From: CBDCVN01 sp965223045
GTDB taxonomy: Bacteria > Deinococcota > Deinococci > Deinococcales > Trueperaceae
Length of the DNA stretch: 64,000 bases
Assembly: GCA_965223045.1 (NCBI GenBank)
Contig: CBDCVN010000013.1
Location: forward strand, 4,898,001-4,962,000
Direction of reading: 5' to 3'
The position numbers and the translations under genes are program-made. Within the stretch, counting starts at the first letter, position 1, and every line of letters starts with the position of its first letter. The notes below the pieces were generated by a model that was given only the letters and a program-made list of their open reading frames with translations, did not search any database and had not been told where the DNA came from. Below are positions 23,347 to 32,656 of the stretch, in pieces.

Positions 23347-24109
23347 CATCAATGCTGACTTAGGAGAATCATTTGGCCCTTGGTCACTAGGTAATGATGA
23401 AGAGGTATTTAATTTCCTTACCTCAGCTAACCTAGCCTGTGGTTTCCATGCTAGTGATCCCTTAACTATAAAACGCTCAGTACAACTAGCCAAGGAGAAA
23501 AATGTTGCTGTTGGTGCTCACCCCGGTTTCCCTGATAAAGTAGGTTTTGGTAGGCGTGACATAAATGTTAATCCAGATGAAGTCTATGCTGATACTCTTT
23601 ATCAAATAGGGGCACTACTAGCTTTCTTGAAAGTTGAAGGGTTGGAACTTAACCATATAAAGCCTCATGGAGCTTTGTACCATAAAATGGGGCACGATAA
23701 AGAAATTGCTAAAGCTGTGGCCTATGTAGTGAAAGACCTTGCACTAGACCTGCCTTTAATTATTTTAGGTGGTAGTGGTGGGAAAGTAATGCTAGCAGCA
23801 GCTCAGGAAGTAGGTATAAAAACTATCTTTGAAGCTTTTCCCGAGAGGGCTTATCTTGCCAATGGTAAGCTAGCGCCACGCAATTTGGAGGGTGCTGTGA
23901 TTAGTGATCCTCAGGAAGCAGCAAAGCGGGCAATACAAATGGTGACAGAAGGTAAGGTATTAACCTTAGAGGGAACTTTCATAAAGTTAGATATTGATAC
24001 ACTTTGCATTCATACTGATAATCCTAGCGCTGTTACTATTGCTCGAGCCATAAATGAATCACTGGTAGAAAAAGGAGTAAAGCTTATGCTTACAAAAGGA
24101 AGAATTTAG
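23333..24109 (+). CDS. pxpA: 5-oxoprolinase subunit A, LamB/YcsF family
   Basis: A 258-residue protein with the family start SIDINADLGESFGPWSLGND, then TSANLACGFHASDP, GAHPGFPDKVGFGRR, IKPHGALYHKM and FPERAYLANGKLAPR. Length and motifs fit PxpA throughout. In the PxpABC enzyme it helps open 5-oxoproline to glutamate with ATP. The partner genes pxpB and pxpC are not adjacent. The gene overlaps the lipoprotein gene by 14 bases, and its start has no separate promoter. Confidence 0.92.
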   Translation: MHSIDINADLGESFGPWSLGNDEEVFNFLTSANLACGFHASDPLTIKRSVQLAKEKNVAVGAHPGFPDKVGFGRRDINVNPDEVYADTLYQIGALLAFLKVEGLELNHIKPHGALYHKMGHDKEIAKAVAYVVKDLALDLPLIILGGSGGKVMLAAAQEVGIKTIFEAFPERAYLANGKLAPRNLEGAVISDPQEAAKRAIQMVTEGKVLTLEGTFIKLDIDTLCIHTDNPSAVTIARAINESLVEKGVKLMLTKGRI

Positions 24110-24178
24110 ACATTTTGGCGGTATTGTATTATTAGTATGGTTCTTTATTGAGATCAACTCCTGTAGAGCGATTATCGT

Positions 24179-24306
24179 GGCTACTACAATTCAGTTTTAG
24201 TAATTCACATTGCTGAGTAATGCTTAATCGAGGGCGCTTTGGATCAACCAGCAATGCCCATTCCTTTTGGCTTGAGACCTTTGGACAGAAAATCTACTTC
24301 TGTATT
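24179..24306 (-). pseudogene. IS3-family remnant (orfA end and orfB start)
   Basis: About 128 bases align with the orfA/orfB junction of the two intact IS3 elements in this window (for example with 57945-58075): both contain CAGT..CAGTAA..CACATTGCT and the CCTTTGGACA.AAAATCTA stretch. Many substitutions show it comes from a diverged relative. Ends of the element are missing. Confidence 0.75.
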
Positions 24307-24310
24307 GAAA

Positions 24311-24517
24311 TTAGATAGACAAACTCAGGGATTTTTGCGAAGTGCTGTACGTCTGTAGGGTTCTAAGGTATGCTTCTTCTAAAGGTATGCCCTTGGTTCT
24401 CTGTTCCTCATAAAAATCAACCATTTTTACTACTAAATCATCATCATCATATAAATCAAAATGCTCAACAGCTTCAAAATCGTTTTGGGGTGCTTTGTAT
24501 CCTTGTTTCATTTTCAA
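24311..24517 (-). CDS. Small hypothetical protein
   Basis: A 68-residue acidic protein (YKAPQNDFEAVEHFDLYDDD, MVDFYEEQRTKGIPLEEAYL). An AAAGG lies 9 bases before its ATG. The family is not recognised. The last dozen residues border the IS3 remnant, so the native C-terminus may have been lost. Confidence 0.4.
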   Translation of the reverse strand: MKMKQGYKAPQNDFEAVEHFDLYDDDDLVVKMVDFYEEQRTKGIPLEEAYLRTLQTYSTSQKSLSLSI

Positions 24518-24846
24518 TATACCTTTCTGTGAAGTTATTTCGGCTTCGTCACAACTCTTACCTAATACTATTAACTATCATTAGTGTCAAAATTATTATG
24601 TTTAACTTACAATTTTCTGAATATCTCTGACATATAAATCAAAATATTCTTCCTTAAGAGGTCTAGATTTCATACCTCTGCTAAGTTTTTTGTAACTACC
24701 TGCAAGTTTATAGGTTCGTAAACACCCAAAGCCCATGGAATCCATCGAGAGCCTATGGGTTTTATGAGCATTTTGATTTTTGCTTCTAAGAAAGGAATTG
24801 TAGTCTTTATACCTTAATATTTGAGTGATGTCTAATTAGATTGTCT
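24518..24846. other. Intergenic region
   Basis: No gene is supported here. A short inverted pair, CCCATGG and CCTATGGG (24733-24762), lies about 90 bases before the YlmH gene; it is too weak to call a terminator. Confidence 0.3.
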
Positions 24847-24852
24847 TATAGT
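24847..24852 (+). promoter_or_regulatory. -10 box of a leaderless ylmH transcript
   Basis: TATAGT lies 7 bases before ATG 24860. This spacing favours ATG 24860 over the in-frame GTG at 24851. A TTGAGT at 24821 is 20 bases upstream, too far for an ideal -35. Confidence 0.5.
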
Positions 24853-24859
24853 GTTTATT

Positions 24860-25534
24860 ATGGATGATTACACAAATAACCTTGTTAAAGCTGTGCATGG
24901 AGGCAAAGTAGTAAGTACAAATTTTCTAGAACCTAATGAAGCCGCTGACCTTGCTGCTAAATTAAGAGCACAAAATATCAGTGTTGGACTTGATGGAGGC
25001 TTTTCAGGTGCTAATAAACGTGTCCTGACTGCGTTCCCTAGCCATATACCTAAAGCTACTACTAGCTTGAGTGCTGTGTACTTTGAAAATGCTGATAAAG
25101 ATGAGCTTATTGATCGAATTAATAGCTTTGGTGTTAAACCAGAAAGCACTGGCGATATTATTAATTTTCAAGAAGGGCTAGCAGTTGTAGTTTTAAGTAG
25201 TGTTAAGGATAAATTGTTAGCACTTAGAGGTGCACAAGAGGTTTCTCTTATAGATCTTTCTGGGCGTAAAAGCAAAACTCAACAAGTTATTGTACCTTCA
25301 TTAAGAGTTGATGCTCTTGGCGCAAAAGCTTTTGGGGTTTCACGTAGTTATTTTGCTAAAGGTATTGCCAACCACAAGGTGAGTTTACAAGGAAAATCTG
25401 CAGGTAAGTCTAGTAGTGCTGAATTAGGAGATGAGGTTTATGCTGAGGGTTTAGGTCGTTTTCGTGTAATTGAGCTAGCTGGCACAACTAAAAAAGGTAA
25501 TCATAAAGTTATGCTCGAGATAGAAAAGTCCTAA
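24860..25534 (+). CDS. S4-domain RNA-binding protein, YlmH family
   Basis: A protein of 224 residues from ATG 24860. The N-terminal half (FLEPNEAADLAAKLRAQNIS, VGLDGGFSGANKRVLTAFP) and the C-terminal S4 domain (LRVDALGAKAFGVSRSYF, GDEVYAEGLGRFRVIELAGT) match the YlmH group. Relatives bind stalled 50S subunits in ribosome quality control in Firmicutes, and are called photosystem II S4 proteins in cyanobacteria. The gene stands alone ahead of the efflux adaptor gene. Confidence 0.85.
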   Translation: MDDYTNNLVKAVHGGKVVSTNFLEPNEAADLAAKLRAQNISVGLDGGFSGANKRVLTAFPSHIPKATTSLSAVYFENADKDELIDRINSFGVKPESTGDIINFQEGLAVVVLSSVKDKLLALRGAQEVSLIDLSGRKSKTQQVIVPSLRVDALGAKAFGVSRSYFAKGIANHKVSLQGKSAGKSSSAELGDEVYAEGLGRFRVIELAGTTKKGNHKVMLEIEKS

Positions 25535-25581
25535 GTAAATTCTATGCTACAATCGGAAGCCATTTGGAGTTGCAATTATTA

Positions 25582-26844
25582 ATGAGAAGTTTTTTCACCC
25601 CCAGAACGCTTTTAATTATTTTACTCCTAGTATCTTTAATTGCTTGTAAGCCTAAAAATGCTCAAGAGGTCCAAGATACAGAAATTGATAATACACAAAA
25701 TACAGTTAACAATTTGCCAGTGGAGCCTGTAAGGCAAGTTCGAGTGATAGTAGCTCGAGCTGGTGACCTAACAGCAACAAGAAGTACTTCTGTAACCATT
25801 GAACCTAGCCAAGATAGCCAAGTATCTTCGAAGGTAAATGGTCAAGTAGAAGCCATCTTAAAGCGTGAAGGAGCAAGGGTATCGGCAAAAGAAGCAGTTA
25901 TAAAACTTGATGATAATAACTTAAAAAGACAAGTACGTAATGCTGAACTATCTTTACAATCAGCTCAGATTAGTTTAGAAAAAGCTAGACTCTCTACTAA
26001 TGAAAATAGCCAACAATTAGCAGTAGAGGTGCAAAGTGCTGATAGAAACTTAGAGGTTGCTAAGAAAAAGTATGAAGAGGCCCAAGCTCTTTTTGCAGTT
26101 GGTGGTATTGCTCAAGTTGACCTACTTGCTCTCGAAGCACAGTTTAAGCAAGCTCAGGCTGCTTTCTTGCAAGCTCAAGATGCTCTAGCACGTTCCCAAC
26201 GTGCTGAAGGAGAGGATATAGCACTATTAGAGGTGCAACTTCAACAAGCTCAGGTACAACTAGAACAAGCTCGGCAAGATTTAGCTGATGCTAGCATTAG
26301 CGCTCCTTTTGCTGGTGAAGTAGCTGAACTATTAATAGAAGAAGGGGAATCTGTTAATGTTGGGGTTGCTGTTTTTCGTTTAATTAGTGTAGACAAGCAG
26401 CTAGGTCGTTTTTCGGTACCACCACAAGACGCTCAAAGCTTGCTGACACAAAAGGAAATAACTTTTAACTATGCTGGTACAAATTATTTCGCTGAGATTG
26501 TTCGCTCAAGTTCTGCTCCTAGCGGGCAACGCCTTGTGGATTTAGTAGCTGCATTGAAGGCGAGTGAATCTCCTATCCCTGCTGGAAGTATAGCTCAACT
26601 TAACTACGAGGTTAACTTAGCTTCTGGGACTCTTGTACCTTCGGCAGCTATTGTTTCTGAAGGCGGTCAAAATTATGTTTTTATAGTAGAAGAAGAGCAG
26701 GCTAAACGTACAGAAATTAGCCTGCTTGCTGAAGCTAGTGCTCAAGCTGCTATAGAGGGTATTGAAGAGGGTGCTCAAGTTATTTATCCTTTACCTTTAG
26801 ATTTACGCAATGAGGCCAAAGTAAATATACTCAACTTTCAGTAG
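25582..26844 (+). CDS. RND-type efflux periplasmic adaptor lipoprotein
   Basis: From ATG 25582 this is a 420-residue protein with a lipobox, LVSLIAC, at the end of the signal sequence. SKVNGQVEAILKREGARVSA starts the biotinyl-lipoyl-like domain, followed by a long alpha-helical hairpin rich in Gln and Ala (AQLQ repeats, about residues 115-235) and a beta-barrel (ADASISAPFAGEVAELLIEE). It would link an inner-membrane pump to an outer-membrane channel, so the cell is probably diderm. The expected pump gene does not follow; the next intact gene is an IS5-like transposase. Confidence 0.87.
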   Translation: MRSFFTPRTLLIILLLVSLIACKPKNAQEVQDTEIDNTQNTVNNLPVEPVRQVRVIVARAGDLTATRSTSVTIEPSQDSQVSSKVNGQVEAILKREGARVSAKEAVIKLDDNNLKRQVRNAELSLQSAQISLEKARLSTNENSQQLAVEVQSADRNLEVAKKKYEEAQALFAVGGIAQVDLLALEAQFKQAQAAFLQAQDALARSQRAEGEDIALLEVQLQQAQVQLEQARQDLADASISAPFAGEVAELLIEEGESVNVGVAVFRLISVDKQLGRFSVPPQDAQSLLTQKEITFNYAGTNYFAEIVRSSSAPSGQRLVDLVAALKASESPIPAGSIAQLNYEVNLASGTLVPSAAIVSEGGQNYVFIVEEEQAKRTEISLLAEASAQAAIEGIEEGAQVIYPLPLDLRNEAKVNILNFQ

Positions 26845-27120
26845 AAAAACTAATCTAGGTACTAGGGCATGTGGATATGACAAATCAGAAATTGCACGCA
26901 TTAGATATCAAAACCAAACTAGCCAGTCTCAGGACAGCTATCTGTTAGAAAATGTGAATTCCAAAAAAAATTGCAGGATAGCCTATATTTGCGAGAAGCT
27001 TTAGTTGTTAACCACATAATCTTTACCAGATTGCAGAGGAGCTTATGCGTCAGCATCAGGATTATCCAAGGTATTTAAGAGTAGCGTTTTTGATTTCACA
27101 CTCTAGGTGTCCACACGCCC

Positions 27121-28125
27121 TAGAGTTGTTCGGAAATAGCCAAATCAGCTAAAATAGTAGCTAGTATGGTAGTTTTCAAAACCAGAAGTGACAGACAAGT
27201 AAGAGCCTTGACAGGTTTGCCTGAAGAAAAGATAAATGAGTTAGAGACAGTGTTTGAAGAGGTATATGAGGAGCGAAGTCAAAAAGACTATGAAGAACAA
27301 CAAGCTAAAGGGGAAAGAGAACGATCTAGGGGAGGAGGAAGAAAAAGTAAACTTCCTTCTACTAAACACAAACTCGAATTTATTCTCTACTACCTGAAAA
27401 GTTATCCTACAATGGATGAATTAGCAGAGAAGTTTGATATGTCTCGTTCCAGTGCACACTATTGGGTACATAAGCTGCTGCCAATTCTCTCAGCAGCCTT
27501 GGCAAAATTAGGTATGTTGCCTAAGAGAGAGTTCAATACACCTGAGGAGTTAAAAGAAGCGCTTGAAGAAGCAAGAAAAATACTGATTGATGCTACAGAA
27601 AGGAAACATAGACGCCCTAGTGAAGAAGAAAAGCAGGAGGAGCTATATAGTGGAAAAAAGAAGGGGCACACGGTAAAAAACACAATAATAGCAACAGGAA
27701 GAAAGGTAATAATCTATGTAGGAAGGACATTTGCTGGGCGGAGACATGACTATGGGATGTTTAAGGAGGAGTTTCCACCTAAACAAGGCTGGCTGAAAGA
27801 GGAGGGAAAAAGAGCAAATCTAGACTCAGGTTATCAAGGTATAAACAAGGATTATGGGATAGGAGCAGCGATACCAAAGAAAAAGCCAAGGAAGAGTAAA
27901 AAGAATCCTAATCCAGAGCTAACAGAAGCAGAGAAGGAGAGGAATAAAAGGCTGGGCAAAGCAAGGATATATGTAGAACATGCCATAGGAGGTATGAAAC
28001 GCTTTAATATACTAGTGCATGCCTTTCGGAATCGCAAGACAGGTTTTGCAGATAGCGTTATAGCTGTCTGTGGGGGGCTTTGGAATTTTTTGATTGTTTA
28101 AACTATTTATTTCCGAACAACTCTA
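27121..28125 (+). mobile_element. IS5-like insertion sequence
   Basis: Perfect 18-bp inverted repeats bound the element: TAGAGTTGTTCGGAAATA at 27121-27138 and its complement at 28108-28125. The outermost TA may belong to the target duplication. It is about 1.0 kb with one transposase gene and no CTCGAG. A short non-autonomous relative lies at 5264-5427. Confidence 0.9.
27166..28101 (+). CDS. IS5-like transposase (DDE_Tnp_4 type)
   Basis: A 311-residue protein. A helix-turn-helix lies at about residues 65-110 (PTMDELAEKFDMSRSSAHYW). The catalytic region has LIDATERKHRRP, with the first Asp, KKGHTVKNTIIATG, RRHDYGMFKEEFP, LDSGYQGINKDYG with the second Asp, and RIYVEHAIGGMKRFNIL with the Glu. 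This is the usual DDE_Tnp_4 order. It appears intact. Confidence 0.88.
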   Translation: MVVFKTRSDRQVRALTGLPEEKINELETVFEEVYEERSQKDYEEQQAKGERERSRGGGRKSKLPSTKHKLEFILYYLKSYPTMDELAEKFDMSRSSAHYWVHKLLPILSAALAKLGMLPKREFNTPEELKEALEEARKILIDATERKHRRPSEEEKQEELYSGKKKGHTVKNTIIATGRKVIIYVGRTFAGRRHDYGMFKEEFPPKQGWLKEEGKRANLDSGYQGINKDYGIGAAIPKKKPRKSKKNPNPELTEAEKERNKRLGKARIYVEHAIGGMKRFNILVHAFRNRKTGFADSVIAVCGGLWNFLIV

Positions 28126-28131
28126 CTAAGT

Positions 28132-28221
28132 AGCTGGTTTTTCGCTAGTCTCAAGAAAGAATTAGCTCGCAAGGCGATTTCTATTACTTGGGAAGAAGTT
28201 AAAACCGCTATCTTTGAGTAA
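28132..28221 (+). pseudogene. IS3-family orfB C-terminal scrap
   Basis: About 30 codons encode SWFFASLKKELARKAISITW followed by EEVKTAIFE and a stop. This matches the end of IS3-type orfB proteins (FF-SLKKEL ... EAR-AIF). The IS5-like element inserted directly before it. Nothing else of the older element remains. Confidence 0.6.
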
Positions 28222-28387
28222 ATCAACATCACTTACAATTGTTTTCGTTTACAAAGCTTGATTGGCTACAAAAGCCCTAAAAACTTTTAAGCTAAGCAGT
28301 AAAATAATTAGGAGTTGTTAGCTGTTTAGTCTATGCCTTTGAGCGCTCACCAAAAACGACTGGCTCCAGCTCTAGCCATGTGTAGTG

Positions 28388-30466
28388 TCAACTTGCAATA
28401 GTGTGTCTTATGCTATGAGGGAGTTGATTTAATAAGTGGGAAAGCTCCTTTTCAACTTTGTTCATCCAGTCTTTGCGGTCAATCTGAGTAAAACACTTGT
28501 GTGCTATAGAATAGTAATTATGCTGCCTTTTCAACCAAGGTATTTCATTCTCTTCGTTCATTAGTTCTGCACGTTTCTTTATAATTTGTGCTCTTCTTAT
28601 ATAGCACTTTCCTTTGCTTAGTTGGTCGTTATAATCCTCGAGTATAGAAATAGCTCTAATTACATAAGTAAAGGATTCATCAAGAGATTTGTGTGCTTTT
28701 TCTATAAGACCATCTTTCTGATAGGACTTTGCTTCATCTAAGCTTATGTAAGAAAGGTATAGTAAAGCACTACCTAAATATTTGTCTCGACCAGTATGCT
28801 TGTATTTCTCTTTAAATTGAGTATTTTGCTTTTCTGGTTTTGTTTGACTAAAAGAGCCTAAGTTAGTGCTAAATTCAATTCCCTTTGATTCACTTGCTAA
28901 GGCTTCTTTACAGTATGCTTTTGCTTTATGCCTAAGTCTTTTTCTATCATTACTATCTTTTGTTACTTGCATCTTTTCTAGGTAGTAAGCACCAAAACTA
29001 ATATAGAAATATAATTCCCCTCTGTAATCTTTTAAGCCATTCTTAATTCGTTTTTCCGCTTCAAGTAGACATTTTTCTGCTTCTTTAAGATTTAAATAGT
29101 GCTCCTCTAAATTATTTTTGTCTTTATTTAGTAAAGCTTTACTCTTTAATAATAATGTGTAGAATTGATCTCTAATATTCTCGCTACCATCATTACCTAT
29201 ATAAACCTCATAAGCTTTATGAAAAGAAAAAACAGCTTCTTTATAATCTCTTCGGTAGGAAGCTGAGGTGTTTAGCAAACCTTCAATAAAATAGGTATTT
29301 GCTAATCCATTTCTATCACCAACTTTCTCAAACTCTTTTTTACAGGAAATAATATGCTTGCGAGCTTCTCTCAATAAACCCTCACGAGGGTTTTCTTTAA
29401 CAGCTAGTCCTTTACGATAAAGAGCGTTTGCCAAATGTAATTTAGCATGGTTCTCATTCCTAGTATCCCCTGAAAGTTCAAATGAAACTAAAGCCTTGCG
29501 ATGATATTCAATTGCCTCATCGATTCTTCTTTCCCTTTCTTGTAGCAAAATTCCCATCCCGTTGTTTATGTGCCCTTTTAAGTCATTTACATCTTTGCCA
29601 AACAAGTGCTCTATGGAATTAAAGGCTAGCTCATAATAGACTGTTGCTTGTTTAAATCCCATTCTACGCAAACAATCACCTTGTATACGTAGGAGACCAG
29701 CTTCTAAGATAAGCTCCTTGTTAGTCCACTCATGTATCAACCTTAGACTATCTAAGGCAAGCTGACACAACTTAAAAGCTTTTGAAGACTTTTCTATTTT
29801 TTTATAAACGTTACTTTGCCTTGCTAAAACTTCAACCTGCTCTATGCTTGTTTTTGTTTGATCTACTACAACTTCGAGTTCTCCATAAGAATTTTTGGTT
29901 TCTTTGTGAAAATTGTGAACACCTACTAATTCTCCTGCCTTTTCATAAACATCTTTTGCCCAGAAATAACTTCCCCACAAATAATAAATGTCTCCCAATT
30001 TAATTAACAAATGAGTTTTTATAAGGCCATCATCTATTTCTTCTATTTTAGAAAGCAAGCTAGCCCCTTTTTCATCCAAGGGAAGCTTTCCCACACTAGA
30101 TAGGTTCTCTACATCAATTCTATTAAACTTGCTTTTGTAGTTAAGTAGATCTTTTTCTATACTCTTTCGTTTTTCATATAATTCATATTGTTTTTCTGTA
30201 ACCACCAAATCCTTAAAGCTTATTTCTTTATGAGTTAATTCTTCAAGAACACTTATTAATCTGTAAAGAGTTTTAACACTAGGAATACGCTGGCTTTTAC
30301 GAGTGTAGGTGTAAAGAGTAGACAATCCAATTTCTTCAAAGCCTTCTTTTTTTGCTAGTTCTAACCATTTTATGTGTAGATCCTTTATTTCAAACCCATG
30401 ATCATCTAAAAAGTCAGATAACCTTAAAGATATTTCTTGCTCAGGGTTTTCATAAGAGTTCTTCAT
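28388..30466 (-). CDS. HTH-TPR regulatory protein
   Basis: About 692 residues from a Met near 30466 (a longer start at 30502 is open). The N-terminus (RLSDFLDDHGFEIKDLHIKW, GLSTLYTYTRKSQRIPSVKT) looks like a Cro/C1-type helix-turn-helix. The rest is helical with many TPR-like units (GDIYYLWGSYFWAKDVYEKA, AIEYHRKALVSFELSGDTRN, GLANTYFIEGLLNTSASYRR). There is no membrane segment. Proteins of this build act as transcription regulators or scaffolds. It is divergent from the FG-GAP gene, with a long hairpin between. Confidence 0.65.
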   Translation of the reverse strand: MKNSYENPEQEISLRLSDFLDDHGFEIKDLHIKWLELAKKEGFEEIGLSTLYTYTRKSQRIPSVKTLYRLISVLEELTHKEISFKDLVVTEKQYELYEKRKSIEKDLLNYKSKFNRIDVENLSSVGKLPLDEKGASLLSKIEEIDDGLIKTHLLIKLGDIYYLWGSYFWAKDVYEKAGELVGVHNFHKETKNSYGELEVVVDQTKTSIEQVEVLARQSNVYKKIEKSSKAFKLCQLALDSLRLIHEWTNKELILEAGLLRIQGDCLRRMGFKQATVYYELAFNSIEHLFGKDVNDLKGHINNGMGILLQERERRIDEAIEYHRKALVSFELSGDTRNENHAKLHLANALYRKGLAVKENPREGLLREARKHIISCKKEFEKVGDRNGLANTYFIEGLLNTSASYRRDYKEAVFSFHKAYEVYIGNDGSENIRDQFYTLLLKSKALLNKDKNNLEEHYLNLKEAEKCLLEAEKRIKNGLKDYRGELYFYISFGAYYLEKMQVTKDSNDRKRLRHKAKAYCKEALASESKGIEFSTNLGSFSQTKPEKQNTQFKEKYKHTGRDKYLGSALLYLSYISLDEAKSYQKDGLIEKAHKSLDESFTYVIRAISILEDYNDQLSKGKCYIRRAQIIKKRAELMNEENEIPWLKRQHNYYSIAHKCFTQIDRKDWMNKVEKELSHLLNQLPHSIRHTIAS

Positions 30467-30609
30467 TCTCATAGAATTAATTCTACAATATTTCACTTGC
30501 AAATTATAGAATTATGTGAATAATTTATAAAAAGAAAGTATTTGATTAGGGTGCATATTATAAATAATTACCCCACCCCTTGCAAGTTTTTTCGTAAAGT
30601 GCTAAAGTA

Positions 30610-30652
30610 AATAACGCCTTAATTTCCTAGATATTAGGAAAAAGGCGTTATT
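30610..30652. promoter_or_regulatory. Long stem-loop between divergent genes
   Basis: AATAACGCCTT at 30610-30620 pairs perfectly with AAGGCGTTATT at 30642-30652, and inside it TTCCTA pairs with TTAGGAA around a GATA loop. It lies between the HTH-TPR gene and the FG-GAP gene. It could be an operator or an RNA hairpin; there is no U-run to make it an ordinary terminator. Confidence 0.55.
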
Positions 30653-30903
30653 AGATGGATTTGACCTTGGTGGGAATAGATCCATCAAAAGGACACAGCA
30701 TGGATGCTGCTATATCTATTTTAGCAGATTTTAGTTGCATTTTTCTCCAATGCTTAGATCACCTTTTGTGTCCAGAAAGGAAAGATATGAAACAGTCACT
30801 AATTCTGTTTGTGAAGCACAAGAATATTTTTAATGTGCTTTGTGGCTTACTTGTCAAAGTTAAAACTTGGATGCAATCAATTAAATACCATAGGAGGTTA
30901 AAT

Positions 30904-32184
30904 GTGATAAAGATTGCTATTTTCTTAAACTTCTTGCTGCTAGGTACTTTGTCTCAGGCACAAAGTGCTCAGTATCTGAACTTACATAAGCTTGAGAGCA
31001 ACCATGCCTCAGCCACTTCTTTTGGCTCGGCTGTAGATATAAGCTTTGATAAAGCGATTGTAGGAGCTAATCTTAATGATAGAGATCAAAGTGTTATATA
31101 CATTTTTCAAAAAGAAAACAATCTTTGGAAACAAGTTACTGAAATTTCTCTAGGGAATAGTAACTTTTTTGATCAATCAAGTATATCAGCAGCTATTGAT
31201 AATAGTACTGCTGTTGTAGGACTGCCATGGAATGATACTAATGGTAAAACTGCGCAGGGTATCGTCTATGTTTTTGAAGAGAAAGGTTCATGGCAACAAG
31301 TAGCTAGGCTTATTCCTAATGATGGTCAAGCAGAAGACCTCTTTGGCAGTTCAGTAGCTATTAGTGGCAATACCATTATAGTTGGCTCACAACGCTCTAA
31401 GACAGATAGTGGTATTGCTAAAGGAGCTGCTTATGTTTTTACTAAGGAGGGGAATAATTGGCAACAAAAGGCCAAACTGCAAGCAAGTACAGGCAAAGCC
31501 TTTGATGACTTTGGTAATGCTGTAGCCATAGATGATGATATTGCTGTTGTTGCAGCCAAAGGCAATGAGGTCAATGGAGAGACTGCTCGAGGCTCTGTAT
31601 ATGTATATAAAAGACAAGGAGGTAGCTGGGGACTTGCTAAAACACTTATTGCTCAAGATGGGAAATCTGGTGACAGGTTTGGTAGTGCTGTAGCTATAGA
31701 TGGAGAAACTATAGTTGTAGGGGCTGAAAGTTATACCTATGGTAACCAAGTATCTCAAGGTGCTGTTTACGTTTTTAAAGCACAAGATAATTGGCTAGGC
31801 ACAAGTAATTGGGAACAAGATGCTAAGTTAATTGCAAAAGATGGTGAGGGAGGAGATCACTTTGGTAGTTCAGTGGATATAAATGGTAATAAGATTGTTA
31901 TAGGAGCATATCTTGATAATATTGATTCAAATGGTTACTTGCAAGGCTCTACTTACATTTTTGAGGAAATACTAGGTGTTTGGGAGCAACTTGACAAACT
32001 AACAGCTGAAGATGGTACCAGAGGAGATAATTTTGGTAACTCTGTTTCTATTAGTAGTGAAGCTATTGTTATTGGAGCTCATTTGGCTGATGTGAATGGA
32101 GAAATAAATCAGGGCACAGTTTATGCTTTTACTGCTCCTTTGCTTCAAATTGCTAAAGTTAAGAAAGAAGCACAACCCTTCTAA
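30904..32184 (+). CDS. Secreted FG-GAP repeat protein
   Basis: The start is set at GTG 30904, which has AGGAGG just upstream and begins a signal peptide, IKIAIFLNFLLLGTLSQAQS; the frame is open further upstream but the extra residues have no signal-like character. The mature part has seven repeats of about 55 residues with the pattern FGSSVAIxGNTIIVGA ... GAAYVF, an FG-GAP/integrin-alpha-like beta-propeller. It is likely exported and binds ligands or surfaces. The protein is followed by a perfect 14-bp stem-loop. Confidence 0.82.
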   Translation: MIKIAIFLNFLLLGTLSQAQSAQYLNLHKLESNHASATSFGSAVDISFDKAIVGANLNDRDQSVIYIFQKENNLWKQVTEISLGNSNFFDQSSISAAIDNSTAVVGLPWNDTNGKTAQGIVYVFEEKGSWQQVARLIPNDGQAEDLFGSSVAISGNTIIVGSQRSKTDSGIAKGAAYVFTKEGNNWQQKAKLQASTGKAFDDFGNAVAIDDDIAVVAAKGNEVNGETARGSVYVYKRQGGSWGLAKTLIAQDGKSGDRFGSAVAIDGETIVVGAESYTYGNQVSQGAVYVFKAQDNWLGTSNWEQDAKLIAKDGEGGDHFGSSVDINGNKIVIGAYLDNIDSNGYLQGSTYIFEEILGVWEQLDKLTAEDGTRGDNFGNSVSISSEAIVIGAHLADVNGEINQGTVYAFTAPLLQIAKVKKEAQPF

Positions 32185-32201
32185 AACATCAGTAGAAACA
32201 T

Positions 32202-32240
32202 ATGTCCAGCCTTGGTTCTTATCCAGCCAAGGCTGGACAT
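32202..32240. terminator. Perfect stem-loop between convergent genes
   Basis: ATGTCCAGCCTTGG at 32202-32215 pairs with CCAAGGCTGGACAT at 32227-32240, a 14-bp perfect stem with an 11-base loop. It lies 18 bases after the FG-GAP stop and before the convergent small gene. There is no T-run on either side, so a terminator role is only likely, not certain. Confidence 0.5.
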
Positions 32241-32327
32241 GGGCTATGAAATCTTCCAAGCCCCACCTTTCAGTAGAGTCAGTTACAGCAAAGGCATGTG
32301 ATCTTTGACAATTGAATAGTCCATTAT

Positions 32328-32633
32328 TCACCACCAGCCGAAGGCACTTAGTCTCTTTTGACTGTCAGTAGGTATGGGTGCTGGTTTTGGGCAGGAATTT
32401 TCTAGAGAGGAGGTGGAAGCCTCAATTTTAATTATACTATAGTTTGGTAAGAAAGTTACCTCTGCTAGGTCGCATACAGCTTGATGCACTTCCCCCAAAG
32501 CTTCAGAAACCAACTCCCTTACATCTTCTGTATGGGCACCATTAACAACATCTTCTAAATCTAAGCTTAGTTGTCCCAGCAAGGCAAAGTCACTTGCAGT
32601 TTGTGTATTTAAATAGTTAGTGGTTGAACTCAT
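32328..32633 (-). CDS. Small hypothetical protein
   Basis: A 101-residue protein with a strong AAAGGAGG ribosome binding site 8 bases before ATG 32633. The sequence (LGQLSLDLEDVVNGAHTEDV, ELVSEALGEVHQAVCDLAEV) is helical and acidic, with a Pro/Ser-rich tail. It has no signal peptide or membrane segment. I do not recognise the family. It follows a one-helix membrane protein on the same strand and is probably co-transcribed with it. Confidence 0.55.
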   Translation of the reverse strand: MSSTTNYLNTQTASDFALLGQLSLDLEDVVNGAHTEDVRELVSEALGEVHQAVCDLAEVTFLPNYSIIKIEASTSSLENSCPKPAPIPTDSQKRLSAFGWW

Positions 32634-32656
32634 AGTAATTTTCCTCCTTTAAATTG

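Noticed and set aside
30655..30903. N-terminal extension of the FG-GAP protein
   Set aside because: The GTG at 30904 has AGGAGG upstream and starts a signal peptide; the extension would bury the signal peptide inside the protein.
31999..32334. 111-codon minus-strand frame
   Set aside because: It overlaps the FG-GAP gene and the stem-loop, and shows no family motif.
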